Source of the DNA: Lates calcarifer
Taxonomy: Eukaryota; Chordata; Actinopteri; Centropomidae
DNA: 64,000 bases
NCBI RefSeq assembly: GCF_001640805.2
Contig: NC_066844.1
Coordinates: forward strand, 1,668,008-1,732,007
Reading direction: 5' to 3'
Shown here: positions 35,999 through 56,800 of the stretch, one piece after another
Numbering within the stretch: the first letter of the stretch is position 1
How the letters are laid out: each line of letters opens with the position of its first letter
Made by a program: the position numbers and the translations under genes
Notes under the pieces: generated by a model
What the model saw: only the letters and a program-made list of their open reading frames with translations
Told to the model about the DNA's origin: nothing
Databases searched by the model: none

Positions 35999-37155
35999 CC
36001 CTGCGTTGGAAATATCCTCCAGGAGCTGCTGCAGACGGCGTCAACGACAGAGAAACAGTGAGCGACACACCTGCTGGCCTCGACTGACAAACACAACACT
36101 TCCTCTCTGTTACAGACTCACATGGTCATGATTCTTCATTAATGTGAACTGAAACCCCCAGTCACACATTAACCACATCCTCTTTTCCTCACTTCAAACT
36201 TTTACATAGTCAATTTCTATTTAAAGAACTGATGATTATTAATATCAATGTCTATCTATTTTAACATTTTGACACTGTACTTATTTTGTGTCATGACAAA
36301 TATTTACTGTTTCTAAGACACCACTATTTTACAAACATCTTACAATCTTTTAGACATGATACAGACATCAAATAAAATTCATCCGGAAAAAAACCTGAAA
36401 TGAACTTTTCACCCCAAAGAACTGCAGCATATTCACAGTTTAAGTAAAGCTGTTTTATTTCATTTTTAATGATGCTAATATTTTTGTTTCAAACGTTTAA
36501 TTTTGTTCATAGTCTTTATTTAATTTTATTTGTGTATTATATTTATTGATTACTTATTTTTTATGTATTCATGGTCATTCTGTTCTATTTATCTTAAGTT
36601 TTTTTCTTGTATTTATAGTATATTGTGTATATTTCATACAGATACGATGCTTGCGTGTTGTTTTTTAAAGTGTTGTTTTGTTTAATCGTGTTTTTTTTAA
36701 ATACAGGGATAAAAACAGGAGAAATTAAACAGTTTTGGGACGCGCCCCATCGTTTCCTTTCAGTAAAGGGAGGACGTGACGTGGATTTGAACGCGGCCCG
36801 AGTGTTCCCGGGAAAAATCACAAACGTCACAGACCCTTCCCCTGCGCCTGCTCAGAGAAGGGTGCGTTTGTTTTATATTCACGGCCCGCGCCGCTGTCAC
36901 TCACACGCGTTACCGTGACGCCGGCCGAACGCGCGTCTCTCAGGGTGTTGTAAAAACCAAACACACTGCTCTCCAAGGCCCCGCCTTTTTAAAACATTAT
37001 GTCCAATCAGGAGAAAGAACGTCAGAGCTTACTTTGAATATTCATTACTTTTCGCGGGCTTTCAGCGTCATGTGGTCGTTTCGCGCGAAAAGCGACTCCG
37101 GCAGGAAGAAGAAGAAGTTTCTTTACAAGAGGCAGAGAGAGACAGACGTGCAGCG
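35999..37155. other. Divergent tnfsf14-like/mcm2 intergenic region
   Basis: A 1.16 kb head-to-head space. The half near the TNF ligand is AT-rich (36,100-36,700). From about 36,730 it becomes CpG-rich (CGCGCC, GGCCCGCGCCGC, GCCGGCCGAACGCGCG) and leads into the mcm2 promoter. No coding exon is seen. Confidence 0.7.
36979..37155 (+). promoter_or_regulatory. mcm2 promoter with E2F palindrome, CCAAT and GC boxes
   Basis: A GC box (CCCCGCC, 36,979-36,985), a CCAAT box (37,003-37,007), an E2F-like TTTTCGCGGG (about 37,049-37,058) and a perfect 12-base E2F palindrome TTTCGCGCGAAA (37,079-37,090) lie within 180 bases of the mcm2 ATG. E2F control of MCM genes at G1/S is established in vertebrates. 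No TATA box is seen. Confidence 0.8.
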
Positions 37156-45452
<8,297 letters not shown>

Positions 45453-45981
45453 GAGCCTCCTCCTCTTCCTCCTCGCTAAAACAGTGCTACATGAACTCTG
45501 TTCCTGGACCCAAAATGGGTCATTGGGGAGAAAAGAAACTGCTCTGTTTTTCATCATGTCGGACTCCAGGGTGAGGACGTTGATGCCTTTGGGGTCTAAA
45601 CTGATTGGGAAATGTCTGAAGAGGAGAAAAATGCCTTCATCAACACGGCGTGAAATTGTTCCACTGGAGGAAGGAGGCAATTTTCACCCTTAACAGAAGA
45701 CGGTCAGAGCGTTAAAGTGGAGATTTAGATGCTGATTTTTGAAAGAATTGAATCTTAAAGTAGCAGAAGAGGGAAGAGGATCCTGAAGATGTAGAATTTC
45801 TAGTGTTCAAAAAGTCAAATTATCCGCTCAAGTTTATACCTGATGTTTCCCTGCATCCCCACGAACGATTAACTGCAAAAAATATACAGTAAAATAAGCA
45901 AAAAGAATTGTTTATATCACAAAAAATAAGAGGATCTAACTCTTCCGGTCTGTATCTGGCCCTCAGGTGGGGCTTTTTGTA

Positions 45982-46213
45982 AATAAATGTACATGTTTGT
46001 GTCGGTGTTGTTGAAGAAACGGGATTTATTGTTTGACCTGAACTCACCTGGTAACTGGTGTCAGGATGGAGGATGTTTTACAGACAGAGGTGCAGATTTA
46101 AATGTGTCAGATAGTTAAAAAGAAACACATTAAGTACTTAAAGAGGTTAAAACAAACTCGTGTTTAATGTTTCTACTGTTTTCATTCACTTGTAGGTCTG
46201 TTTTGATATTAAA
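45982..46213 (+). terminator. mcm2 polyadenylation signals
   Basis: AATAAA near 45,982-45,987 (in GTAAATAAATGTACATG, followed by GTTTGTGTCGGTGTTGTTG) and ATTAAA at 46,208-46,213 (followed by TGTCTCGTGTCTGTTTTTT) are good tandem signals 530 and 760 bases past the stop. Confidence 0.6.
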
Positions 46214-46229
46214 CTTGTATTTGTTAAAC

Positions 46230-46979
46230 ATCTGTCTCGTGTCTGTTTTTTCTCCACAGGGAGTTTTTGTCCAGATCTCAGGCCGCCTCATTAACAAACA
46301 CTGATTTAATTGTACTCTCTGCAGCGTCGCAGCTCTTTTAATTTCTGCTGACTGTTGGCAGCCTGTGGTCCAAACTTACTGACTGTGCAGCAGGTTTAGC
46401 AGCTGAATGACTGGACTCTAAATAGAAAATGTTAATGCAGGAGTTTGACCAAATTCACAACCTGGGAACAAGAAACGTGTTTTATAATTTTAGAACGTTT
46501 CTAACTCTTAAGCTGCTGGTTTTCTGCTCCTGTTTACATTTGTCCTGGATAATTTTGTTCAGTATAAATTAAATTAGAGGTGCTCAGGAGACATTTTCAG
46601 TTTAAACGCTGAACTTAATGATAAAATGGACAGTAAGATCTCATCTGAATCACACACGAGACACTTCCTGTCCTCTGAGACATGTTGCTCTCCTTAATTT
46701 ATTCTCAGTTTTGTTTTGGTTAATCTGTTTTATGACTATTGATCCTCATAATTTAACAAAGCAAAGACTACAAATAATGTTACAAGAAAACTTATTTCTA
46801 AATATAAATGATGAAGCAATAACTCTGTAAATACCCTTTATCTGTAGTCAGACAAAACTGATATACTGATGTGTCAAAATACCTTTTATATTAATTGTTT
46901 ACATTTACTATATATATATATAGCTCCACATAGTCATGTCGGTCCATTTCTTGCTGCATAAATTACTTTTATTTGTTTG
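46230..46979. other. mcm2-podxl2 intergenic region
   Basis: About 750 AT-rich bases with a short (TA)n near 46,910-46,921; no coding exon. CpG content rises sharply at about 47,000, where the podxl2 5' UTR begins. Confidence 0.6.
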
Positions 46980-46999
46980 TTTTTTTAATTTAAAAGTTG

Positions 47000-47342
47000 G
47001 GAGGAGCGATTTACGAGGAGCACTTGAACGCGGCTGTGCGCCGGCGACATCTAGCGGCCTGCAGAGGGAACAGCAAGCAGCTGCCAGACGGGTATTTCCA
47101 GCGTCGGTGGCGCAGCAGCAGCAGCGGCAGTAGATCAGATCCTGGTCCGACCGCAGCCGAGTCTGACCGTCTGTCTCTGCACGGACGCCGCCGCACACAG
47201 CTGCTCTCTGAGCCCGCACACAGACACCGGACAGGCGGCCATGAGCACGGCGCTTTCCTGACGACCTCCATCCGACGAGCGGCTGAAATCTGTGAGATCT
47301 GACCGGAGGAGGAGGAGGAGGAAGAGGAGGAGGGCAGCGGGG
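47000..47342 (+). promoter_or_regulatory. CpG-rich podxl2 promoter and 5' UTR
   Basis: This stretch is strongly CpG-rich (GCGGCTGTGCGCCGGCGACA, GGACGCCGCCGC) and ends in a (GAG)n run before the ATG. It fits a CpG-island promoter and 5' leader. Long frames read through it on both strands are composition artefacts. Confidence 0.55.
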
Positions 47343-47800
47343 ATGTTGAGCACTGCAGCAGACATGCCGGGCCTGCTTCACATCACACTGATTGGTGAGT
47401 CTGTTTCTATTCACATTTATTTATTTCATCCAGCCATGAACACAACCAGCTGCAGAGAGCCATGTGTATTTATATGATACACACATTTCACACTAAAAGC
47501 AAGAATTCCTGTTGAATATATTCAATTTAGGAGACTTTGAAAACACCAGACAGGAAGATAAACTCAGCCACACACACGTTTTAACTCCATGTAACTGTGT
47601 TTTTATCCTTATTTTAAGCGGTGCAGTGTTAATAATGTTGTTTGTTAACAGTGATGTTGTGAGTCAGGGTGGAACCGGCGGCGCAGTTTTGTTTTAATAA
47701 TGAAGCGTTCAGGTTAAATTCTGCAAAGTGGATGCACAGGCTGGCTCTGTGTGGGAGGCGCGCAGTGCACTTAAATCAGCAGACACACACTGCAGTGTCT

Positions 47801-47832
<32 letters not shown>

Positions 47833-50800
47833 AGGACCTGCTACTAGGCACCACACATGGACATGAAGAATCATCATCATCATCACTTACACATGGGTCA
47901 GATTTTATTGTATATCAGCAGATTTGCATCGTCATGGAGATAAATTAATAATATATACATGTATCTTTTTTATGTATTTATGAACTAAAACCACTGTCTT
48001 GTATTTTGATTACATGCAAAAATCATTTTCTTATGCAGGCAAGTAATAATGTTTACAACAATTAAAGCTGCAGTTAATGTTTAATTCTCAAAAACTGTGA
48101 AGATTGCACAAAGCGCTGTCTTTAAATTCTTTAAACAGTCTAAAATCCAAAGATATTCAATGTACAGTGATTTAAAGCATCAAATCCTCACATTAAGGAG
48201 CTGGAATCATTGATTTTACAGGATAATTCACTTAAATAATTTGTCAATTATCAAATTTAAGGCTGTGGCTAATGATTAATTCCAATATGGACAATTAATG
48301 CATTCACTGTTTTGTCCATAAAATGTCAGAAAATCATAACAAAACCAAATACTGTTAAAATAACATTAATCTCAAGGTGATATTTTATGTTTTATCTGCC
48401 GTTTACCATCAGATGTGACAAGGAAAAATGACTGAAACCATTAATCAGTCGTCAAAAAACAAGCCTGTTGATTCTCTGTCTGGTGGATATATTGATTCAT
48501 CCCTATTAATAATAATTAGATAGAATTGTCATTATCATCATTACAGCCTCTGTGTAATTACAGTTTTCATTTTGATGCATTTTTTGTCAAGTGTTAATTT
48601 GATTAGGAGCATTTCCCTGCAGATTTCATGCAGCAGCTGCACAAAATGTACCCTCAGAGGAGTCAGTAAAACACTTTACTTTTATTAAATAAACTGTTCA
48701 GCTTCAAATACATCAACCTTACTGCAAAAACAAATCAAGACACAGAGACTGTCTGCGGAGGCCTGATTAGGAGACAGAGGAAACAACAGAGTGAGGATGA
48801 GTCGGGGTGAGCAGGATTTGGGGGAGGGTCCCAGTCTACTGTAAGCTGATCAGAGGGGTGTTAGATCACGGAGAGAGGGGCTTTAGGGCGACCCCCACCT
48901 CTTCCTCATCCTCCTCCAACATACTGAGAGAGACTACAGAGGGAAATGTGGCTGCAGCATCAGATTTTATTGGCCATGTGAACTGAAACTGAAGGCCATC
49001 TGCAGTGTTTATGGAAATTTACAACCCACCCTAAGATTATTTTTTAATTAGCTATATCCACAGCCACCGCCACAGCCTCAGATACAAGGCTCATACAGCA
49101 GAAAACAAACACTGCCATCAAATGGAAATGGTGGGATTGGTTTTATTGTGTCATAACAAAACCCTGGACATAAAACACTTGTCTAAATATTCACAATAAA
49201 ACAAACAAAACAACACAGATTCAATCCAGCGTTAAACTGGGACAGGCAGAATCATAACAAACAATATTAAACAAATTACAAACAGCTTAAAAACAACCAG
49301 GCCCTCGTGTTTTTGACAATTCAGATGCATTAATTTAACTGTTCAGTTATATTTTCCATAAGTTTGGCTTCAAAGAATCATCTGTCACTGCCACAAATAT
49401 AATGTAGTTAAAAGACACATCATAAATATGGTGTAAAAGCTAGTTCATGAAAGATTAAAAAGGGCACAGTGTAATAAATAAATTGAAAAAGATAAAGATG
49501 AAAAAGTTATAAATATCGTGTTTTATTGTGAAGAGTTCATGGTTGTAAGAGGATGTGGTATTTCAGAATAAGAGCATTACTGGTCGTTCATTGGTCGAGG
49601 TGGATGCGCGGGAGAGAGAAACAGGAAGTGAGTCTGTGCGTTAAGTTTAAATCGGCTTGATTGACAAAGTCGCGACGTAATGTTAGCTTTAATGTTTATG
49701 CTAGCTCGTTAGCCTACTGAGTGTGTTTTATTAGCATTCATTAGCAAAGTGAATGGATTTGTATCCGCTGTGTAGCTACCCCAGTTTATGCTCAAGGGTT
49801 TAGCTCGCGGTTTCCAACGTAAAAAACTTGGATATTTATCAGATAGAGCCGCGAGGAACCGAGTCAACGGCCAGGGTTCTTTGGAGAAAGCGGGAAAGAG
49901 ACCACACACCTGCTCTTCACCTGAGACCGACGGACCAGTAATGGGAAGTGCAGGATGAGTCATCGAAAATATTTAATGTTAAATTTAGTTGTTTTTTCAC
50001 TGTGCTTGCTTTTATCTCAAAAGCTGAGGTTTTCCCCCTCATTTTATTCAATTGAACTTAAAAACATCTGTATTTAAAAGATATAAAGTTTGAAAAATAT
50101 CACAAACGGCCTCTCAAATGCTAAAATCTGTCATTATTAGCTCAATTCCTTTTACAGGTTAACACGTGCTGGATATTTAAAGTATTGTAGCATGCTGACA
50201 TCTGCATTTACCCATGCTCGTTAACTCAATACAACGTTTAGCAAGTTAGCATGTTAGCATATAACATTATAGCATTAGAATGCTACGTTAGCGCTAAAAT
50301 CCAACAGAAATGGGAATTAGAATAACTTCAGCCTCTGTAACGTCACATATTCCTATGTGAAATAGAATATGTGAACAGAACAAAGGAGATAAAAGGTCTT
50401 TTAAACAACTAAACTGATATTCAAACAAATACCTTCCAATGATGTAGCTCTGCTAGCTGTTGAGCCCACAGGTTTTGATCTCCCCAAAAATCACATTTCA
50501 CCAGATACATTTTTTCATATCTGAGGTGCAGGATGAGTCATCAGATAAATATTTTAATGGTTTACATAAAAGGAGAGAGAAAAATGCTGTTTTAACTCAA
50601 ATTGTATTTTTTATTCCACTGATTGTTTAACCTATAAGTAACGGTGAGGCTGTAGGTTAAAGGGGTTAAAAGGTCTATTATGTGTTTGACAAGTGGGATT
50701 TGTATCTTTAGGGAATCACCGAAGTCATTAGGATTCATCCTCTTTCATGGGAATCTGCCCAATAGTTATCAGATATGTCACTATGTGCCACAGCTTTTAT

Positions 50801-53800
50801 GTAGATGAGAAAAGACAAACTCACCTCCTCGTCCCCTTTACCTGAGAAATTGTATCTGTTTAGAGAAATGACACTGTGGACATTTCTCTGTACAAATAAA
50901 GTGATTTATTGGCACTTGGGACTGAAATTCAATCTGTTTTTCTCAACAGAAGTAAGTGAGTGGCCTGTCCAGAGAAGCTTGACTCAATAATGTTTTTATT
51001 ACAGCATCACGGACCAGGCAGGTTAACATGAGAGATGTGTGCGGTTTCCGAAAACAAGTCCAGGTATTGACGACCAGCTTCCACCTCTCTTTTTATTTTA
51101 GGTTCCCAGCCACGATTGATTTTTGTAGTGAAGGCAGGATTCTTCTTTCTGCATCTGTGATCTCACGTTCAGTGTGCTTTTGATGAACTTTGGAGGGTAT
51201 CTCCCCTCCAGCACCTGCTCATCCTCCCTGCCGTCCTCCTGTGGCACCGGGCCGCCTCGTCGAGCTCAGCATGGAGCTTATCTGTGTTAAGCTGATAAGG
51301 CTAACTCAGCTGTTCAGTCCCTCTGGCTGGATGGACGCTGGAAGTTTTTCTGAAGTAATTACACTGCAAAGTTGCCTTTGCAGACAAAAAAAATCAAGGT
51401 CACTGTGCAGAGTATGAGACCGATATGCTCTTCTACGTTCTTAAGAGTCGACAACGTCAGAGCGAGAGGCACAGAGGGTTCATCTATTTTTGCTGGTGAA
51501 TGTAAAGAAATGTCTGTATTTCTTAGCAATTACTTTAAAATTGATATTTAATGATGCATTCCATTCGCTACTGACTTTGTCTCTGCACATAATTGGCTGC
51601 TTTAGTTCAGTAAATTAATCTTCATATATTTAAATATCATCATTTACATATTTTTTGTTTCTCCTAACAAGAAAAAAATGGTGGTTTAATGGCAGCTCAG
51701 AAATATTACGTTGACCAGCAGTAGTCATTCCCAAGGTGCCAAAATAAATATATATGCAGGGTAATGACTGCAGCTGTACTGTGTGATCGGCTCACATTTA
51801 AAATGTGTGTTCGTAGGATGTGACAAAAGGTTGTCACACCACCCTCAGGTGGGTTATTGTTTTATGTAAGCTTTGTTTTAGGGTGAGGAAATGGCGGCCT
51901 AGTGAGGATGCAGGACTGAAACAGAGAAAAAAAACGTGCATTTATAAATTTTGCCAGCTTAATTTGGATGCAGGCTGCTTCATATTTACTGTCCTTGACA
52001 TTCAGATATTGGGGAGACAAAGTTCATCTTGAATCCTCGGAGATGATGAATAATTCCAGGCTTGCTTTGATTTAAAATCCTGATTGCATAATGTTAACCA
52101 GGGTTTTTCCACTGCTGCATACCGTGTCCAGCTGGATGAAAATGGTAGCCAGGTGGGGGATATTTTTGGAGTGGGATCACAGGAGTTGTTGTCTTCATTG
52201 TTAAACAACTCATTTGTGTTTTGTTTCTAGGTTCCTTCGGTGCTCATTGTTCAGGAGGTTTTGTAGAAGATGCTGAGCTTCCAATATGTAGTCTATCCTT
52301 TCTCTTTGTCAAGTTTTTTATTGTAAAAAACAAGAAATCCTTTTTTTTATTCTGTACAAATCAATCACCCTGTAAAGTAGAGGTCAGTAAAAAGACCACA
52401 GACTAATTCAGCCAGGGTTCGAAGTTTATTCACTGCGCCGAGCGTTTCACTACCACTGCATTAGTTTTACTGCACAATCTTCCAAAAATATTCCTCATGG
52501 GTAAATGCCACAATAACGCCGCATCAGGAAATGTGCTGTAAAAAGTGAAAAGGTGAAAGCTACATCAGCACATAAAGAGCAAATGTTGGACACTAGCATT
52601 GTCGTCAAAGATCAATGAGACATCAGTGAGTGGAGGCCATTATGGCTCATGATTTTGTGCACTAGCTCTGGCTCTAGCCTCAGCTTAGCTCCACTTTCTA
52701 AAGCTTTGTTGTATTTCAAAAACTTCTACATATAAAATAATTTCCTGTGAGGATGCTTGGTCTTCAGATTAACATGGAGTTTTATCAGCACAGCTCTGAC
52801 TTTGACTTTGGGGGTTTGTGAAGGAGACAGGAAGTAAAACTGCTACAGCACTTCTCCACTGCTTGACGAATCCTTTATCTCTTTCTCCTTCGCTCCTCCT
52901 GTTTATTCCTCCGTCCTTAACTTCCCTCCTCTCTCTCTCTTTCTGCAGACCAGTCATCCGCAGAGAACAGGACATTTTATAGGCCACTGGTTTGTCATTT
53001 AAGTGCCTTTTTAAAGGTGAACTAGAAGTCATGCTTGTGTTTTCAGCTGATATTTATGTTGGGATTCGAGTAAAGAGCGATTAACTAGTATTTGTACAGT
53101 CTGTGCCTTATTAAGCTGATCTTTCTGTGTTATAGAGCTCTGCTGTTAACAGATGAAGAGTCTGTAGCCATGTTAGCTGCTCTGTGAGCTCTGTGAGGCA
53201 TGCTAACATGCTCTCAATGACAATGCTAAAATGCAGATGCAAAGCAGGTATTATGTTTTCCATGTTCACCAGCTTAGTTTATTGTATTAGGGCTGGAACC
53301 AGCCATTATTTTTGTTACTGATTCATCTGCCGATCATTTAGTCATTTTGATCAGTTAATCGTCTAAAACAATAGGACAGTTGTGAAAAATGACCATTAAA
53401 ATTTCCCACAGTTCAAGGAAATGTTTTCAGATATTTTATTTTACCAAAACTCCAAAATCCAGATATTCAGTTTATTCAGTCATTTAGGATAAAAAAGAAA
53501 ATCTTCACATTTGAGGGATGTCATTCGTTTTGCAGGTTTCTGGTCATGAACAAAAGTACCGGACATGTTGAAATTTCGAACAAGTGATGGCACTAGATGA
53601 AAACTCATCAGAGTCTGTATGATTTCTCTTCTGGGTAACACAAAATTTCATGGCAAGCCATCCTGTCGTTATTGGGACATTTCAGTCTGGACCAACTGAT
53701 CTAAAGACCATGAGCCGAGGTACTTTCATGGTTAAAAAAACGCTACAAGATGCATGAAACAGTTGTGTATTAATCGCCCAGTTAATTTTAATCCTACTAT

Positions 53801-56800
53801 TTGCTCACCACCACCATCATGGAAGAATTGTGACAGAAATGATTCTTGTCTCTGCCAGTGACACAGTATTTGGCTTCTCTTAATTTAAGCTCCTGGATTT
53901 TTCATTTGGAGAGCAAACAACCAAACTGCAGAGTAGAAACACTCAGAGCAAACCGACAGCAGAGTTAATCAAAGAAACTCTCAGTGAAAGGTGAGATGCT
54001 GTTAAAAACTCACATGATATTGTTGCCTGCTGCATGTGTCAGTAGCATTATGAGCTTGTTATTTCTACAGCAATTCAGCCTATTTGTAGCCAGAGTGAAG
54101 TAGCTCAGCATCTATTGGATGGTTCCTGGTTTCTGACCATTTCTAGTGTGTACTGAACCTCACAACCTCACAGGACTACTGTACCTGTCATAGCATTTTA
54201 TTCTTGTAATTACTTTGTGTCCCTGTAGACGCCATCGCCGCTGCTGAACTTTATAAACTGCGGTGATAGAAGTGATGGAGAGCATGTTTAAATCAAGACT
54301 GTGCTCCACACCAGTAATGATTATTTCACCTACAAGAGCACTCAAGAGAAATAGGAAGCAGACAGTTTCAAAGTGTTTATGGTCCTGAATCATTGAGGTG
54401 CAGTTATTTCTTTTTCTGAAGAGGTGTGTTAAATCTGTGGAGGCCTCTGCGGACCACAGGGGGTGTGTGGTGCTGCCACAGTGACATTTTAAATTAGCCT
54501 TAACTCTGAAGCCAAAGGAACGGGACGGTCCTATTCCCTGAGTTGGGAAGTTGTTGTTTTAACTTCTGTGTGTTCATGTGCTTTAAAGTCAGAATGTGGA
54601 AACAACATGGACGCCACAAAGAAGATGTATTTTATTGCTGTGGGGGTTTAAACAACACAATGACAGCTGTTTTTTGTTAAATATTGTTATATCTGCTTTG
54701 TTATCAGTGTTACTGCTGATAAAAAACTTTTCTAACTAATCTAGGTCACTCCACATGCACAGCACAGCCATCTTACAAATTCAATGTTAGCAGAAAAATT
54801 ATACGCAATACCTGAATTTGCACCATTTTTTTCTTACCATCAACCAAACATTTAAACCATTTTCTGATTATTCCAACATAGGGCTGTGCGGGTATGACCA
54901 GAAATTTCATGTCATGATAATGATATACATCACAATATAGTCGATTTTGGAACTAATAGCTTATATATAATGACCACAGGGAATGTGGAAGTTGCGAAGG
55001 CTGCTGTTATCTCCTTCCATCAAGTCTTTTTTATATGGCGTGCCACGGGTAAAAACCTGTTCTGATGTTTGACTCTGGGTTTTTTTTACCATCTTTTGTG
55101 CCTCTCGTTCATAAATTCTCTCCAAACACTTTGTCATTTTTCTTGCGTAGATGGTAGAGAAGGTTAGTAGTGTTAGAGTCTGTTGTGAGGATCATTTCTG
55201 GCCTGTGTCAAACTTTTCGTAACCAAACCATGTGCACGCTACAGTTTTTGTTGCACTTGGTCACATTTTGAGTTAATTAAGACATTAACTTTTGCACCTT
55301 GACCAAGCATAAAAAACTTTTTGTGATATTTCTTATTTAAAAAAAATGTTTTAGCCTTTTCACCAAGGCTGAAAATAGAACTAGAGCTGCTGACGTGTCT
55401 GTAGACTCTGTTCATTGTTCATTAATTAGTCCTCATAAAACTTGACAGGAATTTCTTGACTTGAGAATTTGAATTGGAGAGGAGCTCTTTTGGAAATCTT
55501 TCAATCTGTTGGATGTGTGTCATCTCATACTGTGGGGGGTCGTGGAGAGCTTAACATGCTGCAGACGTGTTTGAGACATGTTGGCTATGATATAGTAATC
55601 TGCTCAGTCAGCCCCTGAGGTCAGACGGCCATCTGTGGTCTCAGACAGAGAGCATCATGGGATGAAATCTGTCAACTTCATTCAACTACAGTCGTCTTCA
55701 GTCATCTCCGTCCTGCTGTTGTATTACAGACATGTCTGAATCGACTGCGACCCCCTCGACTCGCTCATGGACTGTTTCCCGCCTGCAAACACTTAGGGCT
55801 TATGGGAAATGGTGTTTGTTAAAAGCAGAAAGTGGAAGTAGATCAGTTTAGCTGTTCAAAAGTGCTATTGATTAGTGATGTTATGGATAAAAAAAGTGAA
55901 CGAGTAAATGAGTGATTGAATGAATGGAAAGTAGATTGAATAAATGAATCAAAGTGAAAGAGCCTGCAGTGACTGTCCGAGAGCAGCAGTGGCGATAAGA
56001 GCACGTTGATGTCTGGGTTTTAACAGTAAATTAAATCACTTGTATGTATAATGCAGACGACAGAGCGCTCTTATCTCTGCTCTTTCTCTGGGCTGCTGTT
56101 TCTCCTCACAGTGTGTTGAGTAACAAAAACAAAAACCAAATTAAATCAGTCTGGGGAATGAGTTAAAGTGATTTGACCTGTCAGTTCACTCTGGTCTGTT
56201 TGACCTCACACCCTTTGTTTTTTTTGCTTTTCATTTGCCATTTCTTTATGTCATCGAACACTGACGGTGTCTAAATTGAGTTTCTACAGTTTCTCAGCCT
56301 CTTTCATCTCTATAATTTATTTTTTGAAAGAAGTAAAATGTAATAAAACTAAATTAAATGTCACCCTCCTGTAATTTCTTTACTTTAATCTCTTAATAAA
56401 GTAAGTAAGTGGGTACGTTTATAGGTCAACCAACCACTCTGTAAGCAGGTACAAGGACATTTTAAGTATGTATTAATGTACAGTAGTTGTCAATAATTAT
56501 ATATTCTATAGCAATAAGGACGTTTTATATCATTACAGCTTTATTTGACTATATTCTGGTGCATTAACCTCCATTTCTGGTTACTGAGTTATAGCTGTTA
56601 ACAAATAAATTAATAAACACTTAGATCTGTTTGCAACTATAACATCCTACAACTGAAACATATTTTGCCATGATTAAAAAATGAATCAACTGAAGGAATT
56701 TCTAAGATGAAGCTTATACACATTTATTGGCTTATAATCAGGTTAAGGAGAGAAATTAAGGTTGATAAGGTTGAAAATTGTCTCATATCTCTAATGTTTC

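Noticed and set aside
35619..36068. 149-codon frame overlapping TNF ligand exon 1
   Set aside because: It is in another frame than the one encoding the transmembrane segment and lacks any TNF motif; the 35,998 start fits the splice phases.
46908..47414. 168-codon minus-strand frame over the podxl2 5' region
   Set aside because: It is a composition artefact of the CpG-rich leader and (GAG)n run (poly-Pro, poly-Cys), with no family resemblance.
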